Positions 7,191-15,700 of a stretch of DNA of 64,000 nucleotides are shown here, piece by piece. Location: positions 1,302,001-1,366,000 of the forward strand of contig NZ_CP026514.1 of NCBI RefSeq assembly GCF_002953935.1, in the 5' to 3' direction. Both the position numbers and the translations under genes were made by a program. The notes beneath the pieces are model-generated. The model worked only from the letters and a program-made list of their open reading frames with translations. It was not told the DNA's origin and did not search any database. This DNA comes from Arthrobacter sp. PGP41 (GTDB lineage Bacteria > Actinomycetota > Actinomycetes > Actinomycetales > Micrococcaceae). Within the stretch, counting starts at the first letter, position 1; every line of letters starts with the position of its first letter.

Positions 7191-9929
7191 ATGTCAATCG
7201 AGCCACTTAGCTGGGGACGTGGGTCAACACCTCACCACGCCGGGCTGAACACAGACACCTCCGAGAGGCGGGAGGGTCAGCTTTGGTCTGCCCCCGCACG
7301 CGGCGCCAACCTTGAGTCAGTCCGCACCGCCCTGACCAGCGCAGACTCCCTTGGGGTAGTGATCACCGGCGGCCGCGGCGTGGGAAAGTCCTCCTTGGCG
7401 CGCGCTGCCGTGATGGACCTCGGCCCCGACATCTGGTCACTCCAGCTCCGCAGCGGACCTGCAGGCTCCACCACGCCCTATGGTTGCCTTTCTTTCCTCC
7501 TGGCCAGGCTTCCGCAGGCGTACATGGGCTCGCCCACGGCAATCCTCCGCGGCATTACTTCCCTGATCCGCAGTGACGCGGCAGGACGCCCCTGTGTCAT
7601 CACCCTTGACACCTCCGCCAGCATTGACGACATGAGCGCCGGAGTGCTGCTCAACGTCCTGCTGACCGGCACCGCCAGAATCATCGCAGTAGCCCCGAAA
7701 ATCAGCGATCTTCCTGCCGATTTCCACTGGCTGCTCACGGACCACCGGCTGACCGAAGTCCGGCTGAACAACCTCAACGAACTGCAGACCCGCCAGGTCC
7801 TGTTGTCCCTGTTGGGGCACCGCGTCTCGGCATCCCTGGTCAGCACCTATCACCACATGGTGGGCGGCAACCCGCTGCTCCTGAAGGCGCTCGTCACCGA
7901 ACAGCAGCTGTCCGGAAACCTTGTGCTCTCCGATTCAGTCTGGACCCTGCGGGACAAAGTGGTGCTCGACGGCGCGGCCAGCCTTGACGACATCGTCCGG
8001 TCCAGATGGTCCAGGGAAACGCCCGAAACCCGGGAAGTCATCGAGATGCTTTCCTGCGCCCGCAGGGTTGAGCTGTCCAGGCTGACGGCCATCTACCGTG
8101 CCGAAGTGGTGGCCGACATGGAAGACGGCGGCCTGCTCGAGATCGACCAGTCCGACCATCGCTGGGTTTCGTTGCGCGAAAAGTACATCGGTGACGTGGT
8201 GCGCACCTGGCTGAGCATTGCCCGGCGCAGGGAACTGCGCAGCGTGCTCCTGGCCGGTGCGGAACCTGATCCTGCCGCCATGACCGTCGAGGAGCTGATG
8301 GCTTTCGCGGCGTGGACGCATGAATGCGAGGCGGACCTGAGTCCCGCCCTGGCGCTGGCGGCGGCGGAAGCGGCAGTCCAGCTCTTCGATCCGCGGTTTG
8401 CGCTGACCTACGCCGAAATGCTTCAGCGGACGGACCGGGAGTGGACAGCCGGCCAGCGGCAGAAAGCCGCCGCGTATCTTCAGCTGGACATGCCGGTCCA
8501 GGCCATGGCCGCACTTGACGACATTTCGCAGCCGGAACTTGAAAGCCTTGATGTCGGGGAATATGCGGATGTCATAGCCGCCAAATCCCAGGTAATGATG
8601 TGGCTCCCGGAGGCGGCAGGCAAGGTGCCGGATCTGCTCAGTGAAGCCCGGCAGAGGCTGGAGCGGGCCCCGAACTTTACTGCGTGGCCCGAGCCTGCGG
8701 CCGCGGCGGCGAACCGGGTGGCCTTGAGCGGGTTCGAGTATCGCGCCTTCGTGGGTGATTACGCTGCCATCATCCCGGACCTTGAAAGGGCTGCGGACCC
8801 TGCCCTGAACCCGGATACCGGCTACCGCATGAATGCGGCCATCCTGCTGATGACCGCATTGGCCATGACCGGCCGCGAGATGGATGCGCTCGGCCTCATG
8901 CGCCAGCTGGGCGGCCAACTCAGCGATGCCTCCCATATTGTCGGCCTGCGGGAACGGTACACCCGGGAGGCCTACCTTGTGCTGCTGACGGCCGGGCAGT
9001 GGCGGCGGTGCATCGACCTCCTGGGTCCGCAGGCGGCCACGGAGGAGCCGCACAGCCTTCCCTTCCGCAGTGCCGCTACCGAACTGGCGGCCGGCATCGC
9101 CTACGTCTATTCGGGGCGCGGCATGGCTGCCCTCGACCCCCTGATCTCCGCCGCGGCCCAGCTGGAGCTGCAGCCGGTCCAGGCCGCCCTCCGCTGCGCG
9201 TACGCGGCCATTGCACTGGCCCACGCCCAAACCGGCAACGCAGCCCAGTCGCGCAAGTACCTGGCGAAACTGCAAAGGACGTCAGGAAAGTCCAGCTTCA
9301 TCACCGACAGCATCGTTGAGTTCTGCTCGCTCGTGGCGGGCCGTTGGCTGGGCGATCCCGACGCCGTGACCGGCCTCAAGCGGTGCTCCCGGCAGGACCT
9401 CGAGGCCGGTCGCTTCACCTTGGCCGGGATCAACCTGCTCGCTGCGACCGTCAATGGCAGTGATGCCGACTTCCGCCTCCTGGAGGAGATTGCGGGCCAC
9501 CGCCAGGGCCCGCTCGCCGAGGTTTCCCGCCTGATCGCTGTGGGAAGCAGGACAAAGGACGCCAGGACCCTCCTCGCCGGTGGCGAACTGGCCGCCACCC
9601 TCGAACTGGATGCCGTGGAGGCACGGTGCATGGCCCTGGCCGTGGATTTCGCACGCCAGGATGGCGATTCCCTGACCGCGCGGACCGCGCAGGCCCGGCT
9701 GGACATCCTCGCCGCGACCGTCTCGAACCTTCCCATCGTGCCCAGCAGCGGAAGCCCGTTGCTGACCAGCAGGGAACGCCAGATTGCCCGGCTGGCGGGC
9801 CGGGGTGCCTCCAACCGTGACATCGCCCTGGAGATGGGCGTGTCCGTCCGCACCGTGGAAGGCCACTTGTACCAGGTCTTCACGAAACTCGGCGTCACTT
9901 CCAGGGGTGATCTGACTGGACTCGTATAA
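7191..9929 (+). CDS. Large ATP-binding LuxR-family (LAL/MalT-like) transcriptional regulator
   Basis: A 912-aa regulator. The N-terminal AAA/STAND ATPase has Walker A GGRGVGKSSLA and a Walker B-like VITLD. A long alpha-helical region, probably TPR-like, fills the middle. The C-terminal LuxR helix-turn-helix is LTSRERQIARLAGRGASNRD followed by SVRTVEGHLYQVF. I chose ATG 7191 because GGGGAAAG precedes it; the frame runs further up to 7086 but crosses the inverted repeat. Such proteins usually sense a small ligand or protein partner and activate transcription in an ATP-dependent way; the signal here is unknown. It overlaps the likely start of a second, similar gene, so the two are probably translated together. 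Confidence 0.9.
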   Translation: MSIEPLSWGRGSTPHHAGLNTDTSERREGQLWSAPARGANLESVRTALTSADSLGVVITGGRGVGKSSLARAAVMDLGPDIWSLQLRSGPAGSTTPYGCLSFLLARLPQAYMGSPTAILRGITSLIRSDAAGRPCVITLDTSASIDDMSAGVLLNVLLTGTARIIAVAPKISDLPADFHWLLTDHRLTEVRLNNLNELQTRQVLLSLLGHRVSASLVSTYHHMVGGNPLLLKALVTEQQLSGNLVLSDSVWTLRDKVVLDGAASLDDIVRSRWSRETPETREVIEMLSCARRVELSRLTAIYRAEVVADMEDGGLLEIDQSDHRWVSLREKYIGDVVRTWLSIARRRELRSVLLAGAEPDPAAMTVEELMAFAAWTHECEADLSPALALAAAEAAVQLFDPRFALTYAEMLQRTDREWTAGQRQKAAAYLQLDMPVQAMAALDDISQPELESLDVGEYADVIAAKSQVMMWLPEAAGKVPDLLSEARQRLERAPNFTAWPEPAAAAANRVALSGFEYRAFVGDYAAIIPDLERAADPALNPDTGYRMNAAILLMTALAMTGREMDALGLMRQLGGQLSDASHIVGLRERYTREAYLVLLTAGQWRRCIDLLGPQAATEEPHSLPFRSAATELAAGIAYVYSGRGMAALDPLISAAAQLELQPVQAALRCAYAAIALAHAQTGNAAQSRKYLAKLQRTSGKSSFITDSIVEFCSLVAGRWLGDPDAVTGLKRCSRQDLEAGRFTLAGINLLAATVNGSDADFRLLEEIAGHRQGPLAEVSRLIAVGSRTKDARTLLAGGELAATLELDAVEARCMALAVDFARQDGDSLTARTAQARLDILAATVSNLPIVPSSGSPLLTSRERQIARLAGRGASNRDIALEMGVSVRTVEGHLYQVFTKLGVTSRGDLTGLV

Positions 9930-12573
9930 CGGCCACAAGCCTCCCACGGCGCACCGGCTCCTCACCGGACGGCGGGAGCCGCTTGAACGGATCTGCACCA
10001 TTGTCCGGAACCATGCGAGCCAAGCGGTTTTTGTCATGGCAGGGCCGGGCATCGGAAAATCCTCCTTGACGGAGGGGATCGCGGAACGCCTGGGCAAGGA
10101 CCTGAATGTCTTGCAGCTGCATGGCAGTTCTGCCCTTACAGCCGTGCCGTTCGGCGTCCTAACTCCCTACACCGGGGAGCTGACCGCCGAGGAGTCTGTT
10201 TCTCCGGTTGCCGTCCTGCGGTCCATGTGGAGCTATTTCGAAAGGCTGAAGGCAGGAAACGGGCTCCCTGTCCTGCTCCTCATTGATGACGCACACTACC
10301 TGGACGAGGCTTCGGCCGGCGTGGTGGCGGACCTGATCTCCGCAGGATGGGCAACAGTGGTTGCGGCTGCCAGGCCGCGGCCGGGCCTTCCCCAGCCATT
10401 GGACCAGCTCTGGTACGACGGCCTGGCCGAACGGGTGGACCTGCGTCCGCTTAACCGTGAACAGGTCGAGGAAATCCTGGACCACGTTCTTGACGGAACA
10501 GTTCCGGACGCCACTGTTGACGCCGTCTGGAGCGCCTCCGGGGGCAACCCCCGGATCCTGGACGCCCTGCTCCACGATGCTGCAGAGGCCGGGATACTGG
10601 CCAAGCGGAACGGAATCTGGGTCCTGCTGGGTTCTTTGCCGACGGATGGGGTCCGGCTCACCGCAGTTGTCACCAAGGATCATCTCCGGCGCCGGCCGGA
10701 GGAACAGGAAGCCCTGAAATTCATTGCGCTTGCCGGGCCGGTGGGCCGGAAAGTGATCGAAGACATTTGCGGGGCGCCCATAGTCCGCTCCCTGCTGGAT
10801 CAGCAGATGGTGGTCGAAAATTCGGGTGTCCCCGCGGAACTGACCGTCTGGAACGGCCTGTTCGCGGAAGCCATCAGGAACACCATCTCGGTCTCCCGCA
10901 GCCTGCAGCTCCTGGAGAAGATCCGGGAATACAAGGACCCCGCCACATTGCGCGGCGAAGGCCGGCTGAGGTCCGTGGAGTGGTCCCTTGAATGCGGCCT
11001 GCGCGTGTCCGACGCCGAGATGCTGGACGCCGCACGCGAGGCACTGAACCGCTTCCGGAACCACAGCGCCCGCACCATCGCCGCCAAGGTGCATGACCCG
11101 GAGCTCATTCCCCTGGCCCACGCCATCCAGGCGCGCGCCCTGTACAACGAGGGCTCATACCCGGACGCCGCCGCGCTGCTTGACTCCTGCTGGTTCCAGT
11201 TGGCAGACCATCCCGAAGGTCCCTCCGTCCTGCTGCTGAGGGCTGCGGCCCATCAGGCAACAGGCCGTCCCGTGGCGGCCATGGCAGCAGAGACGGGGGA
11301 ACAACACGCCGGGATGGCGGAGGCAACGGCGGGGCGGCTAAAGGAGCTCTTGCAGCTGCTCCAGCTCGGCGCGGAAATGGACGCATCGGCACTGCGCGGC
11401 CGCGTGGCGGACATCAGGAACCGCAGTTCCGCTGAAGAAGAAGCGCCGGTCAGGGCAGTCGGCGGGGCAGTGCTGGCACATGCCCTGGCTGCAGCCGGCA
11501 ATGCCGCCGAAGGACTCGAGGCCTCGCTTTTGGCGGCCTCTGAACTGCGCGCGCTGGAAGGAGAGCTGTTTTTCTTTTCCGAGTTCGTCCTGGGGCGGCT
11601 GGTGGCAGATTACCTTGCCATGGGGGAGTGGGACTCCGCCGAGCGCGAGCTCGAAAGCTACGCCGCAGGGCACATGCCCTCGGCAGCGACCTTCAACGGC
11701 AGCCTGCAGGTGCTGCGCGGCTACTCCATGCTGCGGCAGGGCCGGATGGAACGGGCCTACCAGCTGCTGCTGCCGGCGGTGGAAGCGCTGCGGCTCAACG
11801 ATCCGCTCCAGCTGTTCCGCTTCGGCTCGGCGCTGGGCTTCTATGTCGCAGCGCGGCTGGGAGACTCTGCCCAAGGTAAGCGGCTGGAACAGGACTACAA
11901 AGATGCTTTGGCGGGCGCTCCTGCCCATGACTTCCTTGCCCGCGCCTACGCTGCCGCCGCATCAGAGTACCTGTCCCGGGACGGTAAGGGGCTGGCTGCA
12001 CTGCACACGCTGATGACCACCACTGAGGCCTCTGCAAGGGCGGGTACCCTGCTGGAACTGCTGGGACTCGGCTGGGACCTGGGGGACCCCTCCGTGATCC
12101 CCATGGTGCAGAGAGCGGCGCAGGGCGTGGAAGGCCGTTGGGCAGCCGCCCTGCTGAAACTGGCCACGGACTGGGAAGCCGCTGACGGGGATGCGTTGAT
12201 GGATACCGCGGCCTCGCTGGAGGAATCAGGTTTCGTCAACCTCGCACGTGAGGCCTACGCCCGCGCCAGCACCGTGCTGGAGCAGTCAGGGGAGCGCCGC
12301 CGCTCCAGGCAGGCCGTGGCCCAGCGCGAAAAGTGTGACCACGAACTGGGCGAGCGGTTCCGGGAGGGCCGTTTCATTGCCGCCACCCCTGCCGTGCAGC
12401 TCACCCGCCGGGAGCAGGACATCGTGGAGCTTGCCGTGCAGGGCCTTACGGACCGCGAGATTGCCCAGCGGCTCATGGTGTCTGTCCGCACGGTCGAGGG
12501 ACACCTGTACCGCACCTACGTGAAACTCGGTGTGCGCAGCCGGGATGAGCTCGACGCAGCGCTCCCCAAGTAG
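9916..12573 (+). CDS. Second large ATP-binding LuxR-family regulator; probable CTG start
   Basis: Same plan as its neighbour: AAA/STAND ATPase with GPGIGKSSL and Walker B LLLIDDAHYLD, a long helical middle, and a C-terminal LuxR domain (LTRREQDIVELAVQ, then SVRTVEGHLYRTY). The first ATG is at 10036, but that would start the protein two residues before Walker A. The frame stays open upstream to 9916 and encodes a normal domain start (RLLTGRREPLERI, then QAVFV). No ATG, GTG or TTG occurs in that part. A CTG at 9916 follows AGGGG and overlaps the previous stop by 14 bp, so translational coupling is likely. The product would be 885 aa; the conservative start is 10036. Confidence 0.87.
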   Translation: MDSYNGHKPPTAHRLLTGRREPLERICTIVRNHASQAVFVMAGPGIGKSSLTEGIAERLGKDLNVLQLHGSSALTAVPFGVLTPYTGELTAEESVSPVAVLRSMWSYFERLKAGNGLPVLLLIDDAHYLDEASAGVVADLISAGWATVVAAARPRPGLPQPLDQLWYDGLAERVDLRPLNREQVEEILDHVLDGTVPDATVDAVWSASGGNPRILDALLHDAAEAGILAKRNGIWVLLGSLPTDGVRLTAVVTKDHLRRRPEEQEALKFIALAGPVGRKVIEDICGAPIVRSLLDQQMVVENSGVPAELTVWNGLFAEAIRNTISVSRSLQLLEKIREYKDPATLRGEGRLRSVEWSLECGLRVSDAEMLDAAREALNRFRNHSARTIAAKVHDPELIPLAHAIQARALYNEGSYPDAAALLDSCWFQLADHPEGPSVLLLRAAAHQATGRPVAAMAAETGEQHAGMAEATAGRLKELLQLLQLGAEMDASALRGRVADIRNRSSAEEEAPVRAVGGAVLAHALAAAGNAAEGLEASLLAASELRALEGELFFFSEFVLGRLVADYLAMGEWDSAERELESYAAGHMPSAATFNGSLQVLRGYSMLRQGRMERAYQLLLPAVEALRLNDPLQLFRFGSALGFYVAARLGDSAQGKRLEQDYKDALAGAPAHDFLARAYAAAASEYLSRDGKGLAALHTLMTTTEASARAGTLLELLGLGWDLGDPSVIPMVQRAAQGVEGRWAAALLKLATDWEAADGDALMDTAASLEESGFVNLAREAYARASTVLEQSGERRRSRQAVAQREKCDHELGERFREGRFIAATPAVQLTRREQDIVELAVQGLTDREIAQRLMVSVRTVEGHLYRTYVKLGVRSRDELDAALPK

Positions 12574-13054
12574 TCCTGGCAGCCGGTAACGGAAATACAC
12601 CCACCCCCGCTGCGCCCAGGCGGCGCAGCCGCTTTTGCCTGCCTCCTTCCGCTTGATGGCTGTGGTGGGCACCCGCCGTCGCAAATCACCCTCCCGGGTA
12701 TCTGCCGGGTGGTCCCGGTAGTACTGGGTCGCCGAATTCGAGTACTGCCTACTCGTGTACCTCCTGCCGCCGCAGTATTTACTTAAGGAAGCAAGGACGC
12801 GGCGGACACAAAGCCGCAGAGCATGCTGAAAGCAGTACAAGGCTCCTCAAGTTTCCGGTCCCCGTGACCGGGCCAAACGGGGCCGGCGACGTCAGAGTCT
12901 TCTGAGACCGAGACTCTCCCCCCAGCCGTCGCCGGCCCTCCGTTCCGCGGGCTGAAGCCCGGAGCGGCTGTGGCGGCTGCCCTTCCCGGGCGGCCGCCAC
13001 AGCCGTGTTGTGGGACAATTGAGTGTCATCCGTTGGCATCTCAAGGAGTTAGTC
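12574..13054. other. 480-bp non-coding region with palindromes and a chain of hairpins
   Basis: There is no credible gene. The left part (12710-12760) has operator-like palindromes: CCCGGTAGTACTGGG and CGAGTA-CTGCC-TACTCG, with more GAGTACT/GTACC half-sites. The right part holds successive hairpins: CCGGTC/GACCGG (12855-12871); a perfect 12-bp stem GGGCCGGCGACG (12880-12891) with CGTCGCCGGCCC (12927-12938) enclosing AGAGTC/GACTCT; GGGCT-GA-AGCCC near 12950; and a terminator-like stem at 12965-13005. This could be a small RNA gene or a long sufS leader. Confidence 0.6.
12965..13005 (+). terminator. Long hairpin upstream of sufS
   Basis: CGGCTGTGGCGGC (12965-12977) pairs perfectly with GCCGCCACAGCCG (12993-13005), and the inner GCCC/GGGC extends it. 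It is followed by TGTTGTG rather than a clean U-tract. It could end the preceding LuxR transcript or a small RNA from this gap; sufS starts 50 bp downstream. Confidence 0.5.
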
Positions 13055-14380
13055 TTGGCCGTAGTATCAACGCCAGCCACACTGGAACGCGCCTTGCCGG
13101 CCATGGACGACGCAGAGGTACTCCGCATCCGCAACGACTTTCCGGTCCTGAACCAGCTGGTCAACGGCAGGCCGCTCGTCTACCTCGACTCCGGCGCCAC
13201 CTCACAGAACCCGCTGAGCGTCATTGAATCCGAACAGGAATTCTACGAACAGCGCAATGCAGCCGTGCACCGGGGTGCCCACCACCTTGCCGTCGAAGCC
13301 ACCGAGGCCTTCGAGGATGCCAGGCAAACCGTCGCGGACTTCATCGGCGCTGATTACGCGGAGACCGTCTGGACGTCAAACGCCACTGAGGGCCTCAACC
13401 TGCTCAGCTACGCGTTGTCCAACGCAGGGTTGTGGACGGCGCAGGGCCGGGGCGACGCCAGGCTCAAGGAGCTCGCCCTCAATCCGGGTGATGAAATCGT
13501 TGTCACCGAAATGGAGCACCACGCCAACCTGATCCCGTGGCAGGAACTTGCTTTCCGGACCGGCGCAACCCTGCGCTACATCCCCATCGACGACTCCGGC
13601 CACCTCCGCATGGAAGCAGCCGCGGAGATCATCGGCGCCCGGACCCGGGTGCTTGCGTTCACCCACGCGTCGAACGTCCTGGGCACCATCAACCCTGTCG
13701 CCGACCTTGTGGCCCTCGCCCGGCGGGCCGGCGCCCTGGCGGTCCTGGACGCCTGCCAGTCCGCGCCGCACCTGGCCCTGGACGTCAAGGACCTTGACGT
13801 CGACTTCGCCGTGTTCTCCGGCCATAAAATGCTGGCCCCCACCGGAATCGGGGTGCTGTACGGGAAGCAGGAGCTGCTTGATGTCCTGCCGCCCTTCCTG
13901 ACCGGCGGCTCCATGATCACCACTGTCACCATGGAACGCGCCGAGTATCTGCCGGCACCACAGCGCTTCGAAGCCGGAACGCAGCGGATTTCCCAGGCCG
14001 TGGCGCTGGCGGCTGCAGCCAACTACCTGACCGAAACGGGGCTGGACCGGATCCACCAGTGGGAAGCCGGGCTCGGCCAGCGCATGGTCACCGGGCTGGA
14101 GTCCCTTCCCGGAATCCGGGTCCTGGGTCCCGCCGCGGGCCAGGAACGCATCGGACTGGCTGCCTTCGACGTCGAGGGGGTCCATGCCCATGACGTCGGG
14201 CAGTTCCTGGATTCGCGGGGGATCGCCGTGCGCGTCGGCCACCACTGTGCGCAGCCCCTGCACCGCAGGCTGGGCCTTACTGCCACTACCAGGGCCAGCG
14301 CCTACCTGTACAACACGACGGACGACGTCGACCAATTCCTGGACGCCGTAGCCGGCGTGCGGGCCTATTTCCGCGCATAG
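13055..14380 (+). CDS. sufS: Cysteine desulfurase, SufS type
   Basis: A PLP enzyme that takes sulfur from cysteine for Fe-S cluster assembly, 441 aa. The PLP lysine is in FSGHKMLAPTGIGVLYG (about residue 258) and the catalytic cysteine in RVGHHCAQP (about residue 398), the SufS/class II pattern. The HRGAHHLA segment is also typical. The start is TTG 13055, placed 8 nt after AAGGAG; longer starts lack a ribosome site. sufU follows after 21 bp. The main sufBCD operon is not in this window. Confidence 0.95.
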   Translation: MAVVSTPATLERALPAMDDAEVLRIRNDFPVLNQLVNGRPLVYLDSGATSQNPLSVIESEQEFYEQRNAAVHRGAHHLAVEATEAFEDARQTVADFIGADYAETVWTSNATEGLNLLSYALSNAGLWTAQGRGDARLKELALNPGDEIVVTEMEHHANLIPWQELAFRTGATLRYIPIDDSGHLRMEAAAEIIGARTRVLAFTHASNVLGTINPVADLVALARRAGALAVLDACQSAPHLALDVKDLDVDFAVFSGHKMLAPTGIGVLYGKQELLDVLPPFLTGGSMITTVTMERAEYLPAPQRFEAGTQRISQAVALAAAANYLTETGLDRIHQWEAGLGQRMVTGLESLPGIRVLGPAAGQERIGLAAFDVEGVHAHDVGQFLDSRGIAVRVGHHCAQPLHRRLGLTATTRASAYLYNTTDDVDQFLDAVAGVRAYFRA

Positions 14381-14401
14381 CGGCGAAGACCGAAGGACGC
14401 C

Positions 14402-14851
14402 ATGAGCCTTGACCAGCTGTACCAGCAAATCATCCTGGACCATTCGAAGGCCCGGCACGGCAGCGGACTGGCGGGGACAGCGGCCCCCGAGGGCGCTTCC
14501 ACGGGCCAGTCCCACCAGCTCAACCCGGTGTGCGGGGACGAGGTCACCCTGAGGCTCGCTGTCGCTGGCGGAAAAGTGGCCCAGGTTTCGTGGGACGGGG
14601 CGGGTTGTTCCATCTCCATGGCCTCCGCGTCCGTGCTCAGCGAACTGGCAGAGGGAATGACCGTGGCCGAGTTGCACGAAGTAATCGACAGCTTCCGGGA
14701 GGTCCTGCGCTCCCGGGGGAAGGTCCCGGCGGATCCGGCGCTGCTCGGCGATGCGGCGGCGTTTGAGGGTGTGGCCCGCTATGCGGCGCGGGTCAAGTGC
14801 GCCATGATTTCCTGGGTTGCGGCGGAGGATGCGCTAAATCAGGCCGCCTGA
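14402..14851 (+). CDS. sufU: Fe-S cluster assembly sulfur-transfer protein SufU
   Basis: A 149-aa IscU-like SufU, the zinc-bearing partner that accepts persulfide sulfur from SufS. It has LYQQIILDHSKARHGSG near the N-terminus and three expected cysteines: NPVCGDEV, WDGAGCSISMASAS and VKCAMISW near the C-terminus. It directly follows sufS and should be co-transcribed. A strong hairpin follows the stop. Confidence 0.95.
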   Translation: MSLDQLYQQIILDHSKARHGSGLAGTAAPEGASTGQSHQLNPVCGDEVTLRLAVAGGKVAQVSWDGAGCSISMASASVLSELAEGMTVAELHEVIDSFREVLRSRGKVPADPALLGDAAAFEGVARYAARVKCAMISWVAAEDALNQAA

Positions 14852-14890
14852 CCCGGGTCCTTCCGGCACAGGTTCCCGCCTAATACGGAG

Positions 14891-14926
14891 AAGGCCCTCG
14901 TCCCAGCGGGACGAGGGCCTTCCTTT
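14891..14926 (+). terminator. Rho-independent terminator after sufU
   Basis: AAGGCCCTCGTCCC (14891-14904) and GGGACGAGGGCCTT (14908-14921) form a perfect 14-bp stem with a 3-nt loop, followed by CCTTTT. It lies between sufU and the convergent small membrane-protein gene. The T-run favours plus-strand termination. Confidence 0.9.
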
Positions 14927-14935
14927 TGCAGTCCG

Positions 14936-15157
14936 TTAGCCGGCCAGCGCCATGATGCCGATAACGGCAGTGGCCGCGCCAAGCACCATGGAGACGCCCA
15001 CCAGCACCACATGGACGGTGAGGAACTTTGTGGCCTTGCCGGCGGAGTCCCTGGCGCGCGGATCCTTCATGACCCGGCGCAGGAACTGGGGCCAGACCAC
15101 AAGGGACCATACTCCAGCAATGATCAGGACCAGTGAAGCGAAGACGGGCAGCTCCAT
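14936..15157 (-). CDS. SCO4848-family small membrane protein
   Basis: A 73-aa protein with two predicted transmembrane helices (LVLIIAGVWSLVVW and VVLVGVSMVLGAATAVIGIM) joined by a short basic loop, WPQFLRRVMKDPRAR. Its length and sequence resemble the actinobacterial SCO4848 family, whose function is unknown. It ends close to the sufU terminator and lies just downstream of the DUF2505 gene on the same strand, so the two are probably one transcript. Confidence 0.8.
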   Translation of the reverse strand: MELPVFASLVLIIAGVWSLVVWPQFLRRVMKDPRARDSAGKATKFLTVHVVLVGVSMVLGAATAVIGIMALAG

Positions 15158-15160
15158 GAA

Positions 15161-15658
15161 CTAGTGGCTTTCCAGCCAGGCCTGCGCCTGCTTGGCCTGG
15201 AGGTTCAGGGCCTTGGATACCATCGGCTCCGCCGCATCAGCGATCTTTCCGCCGAGGAACGGAACGGACGACTTCACGGCACCCTCAAGCTCCACACGGG
15301 TTCCGCCGGCGTCTGCCACCAGCCGCTGAACGGCGGTGACGTCCACGGGGGCGCCGGCAATCTTCAGCGAGATGTTGCTCTGGCGTGAGCCGTCCGCGGC
15401 GGGAGCGTCCCAGTTCTCCACCTGGGTGACCTTGAGGTGCTCGCCCACGAATTTCCGGGCAATCTCGGGGAGGCGGGTGGTGGGAAGGGTCCGCACGGAC
15501 GTGGCGCTGAATGCTCCGGCGACGTCTCCGTCCACGGTGAATGACTCCAGCGAGCCGCCCACCAGCTGGCTGACGTGGCGCTGGAAATCCTCGTTCACCA
15601 GCACAGCTGCGACGCTGTCGACGGAGTGGGGAAGGGTGGTGGTTGCACTCAAGGCCAT
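15161..15658 (-). CDS. DUF2505 domain-containing protein
   Basis: A 165-aa soluble protein resembling the DUF2505 family (START/SRPBCC-like fold). It opens MALSATTTLPHSVDSVAAVL, has a central beta-rich stretch and ends in the helix ALNLQAKQAQAWLESH. Such folds often hold a hydrophobic ligand, but none is known here. It is followed 3 bp later by the SCO4848-like gene on the same strand. Confidence 0.8.
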   Translation of the reverse strand: MALSATTTLPHSVDSVAAVLVNEDFQRHVSQLVGGSLESFTVDGDVAGAFSATSVRTLPTTRLPEIARKFVGEHLKVTQVENWDAPAADGSRQSNISLKIAGAPVDVTAVQRLVADAGGTRVELEGAVKSSVPFLGGKIADAAEPMVSKALNLQAKQAQAWLESH

Positions 15659-15700
15659 GGGTCCTCCTGGGACGTGGGGTCGGATTAGGCTCCAAACATC

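Noticed and set aside
9930..10035. Frameshift or fusion joining the two LuxR-type genes
   Set aside because: The first gene ends in a normal LuxR domain and TAA; the second frame has its own domain start. An overlap with a CTG start explains it without a sequencing error, though an error cannot be excluded.
10036..10038. ATG 10036 as the true start of the second LuxR gene
   Set aside because: It would leave Walker A at residue 3 and discard 40 codons that match the family's domain start.
12894..12917. TPP riboswitch suggested by CTGAGA
   Set aside because: The other conserved TPP segments are missing; CTGAGA falls in the loop of an unrelated helix.
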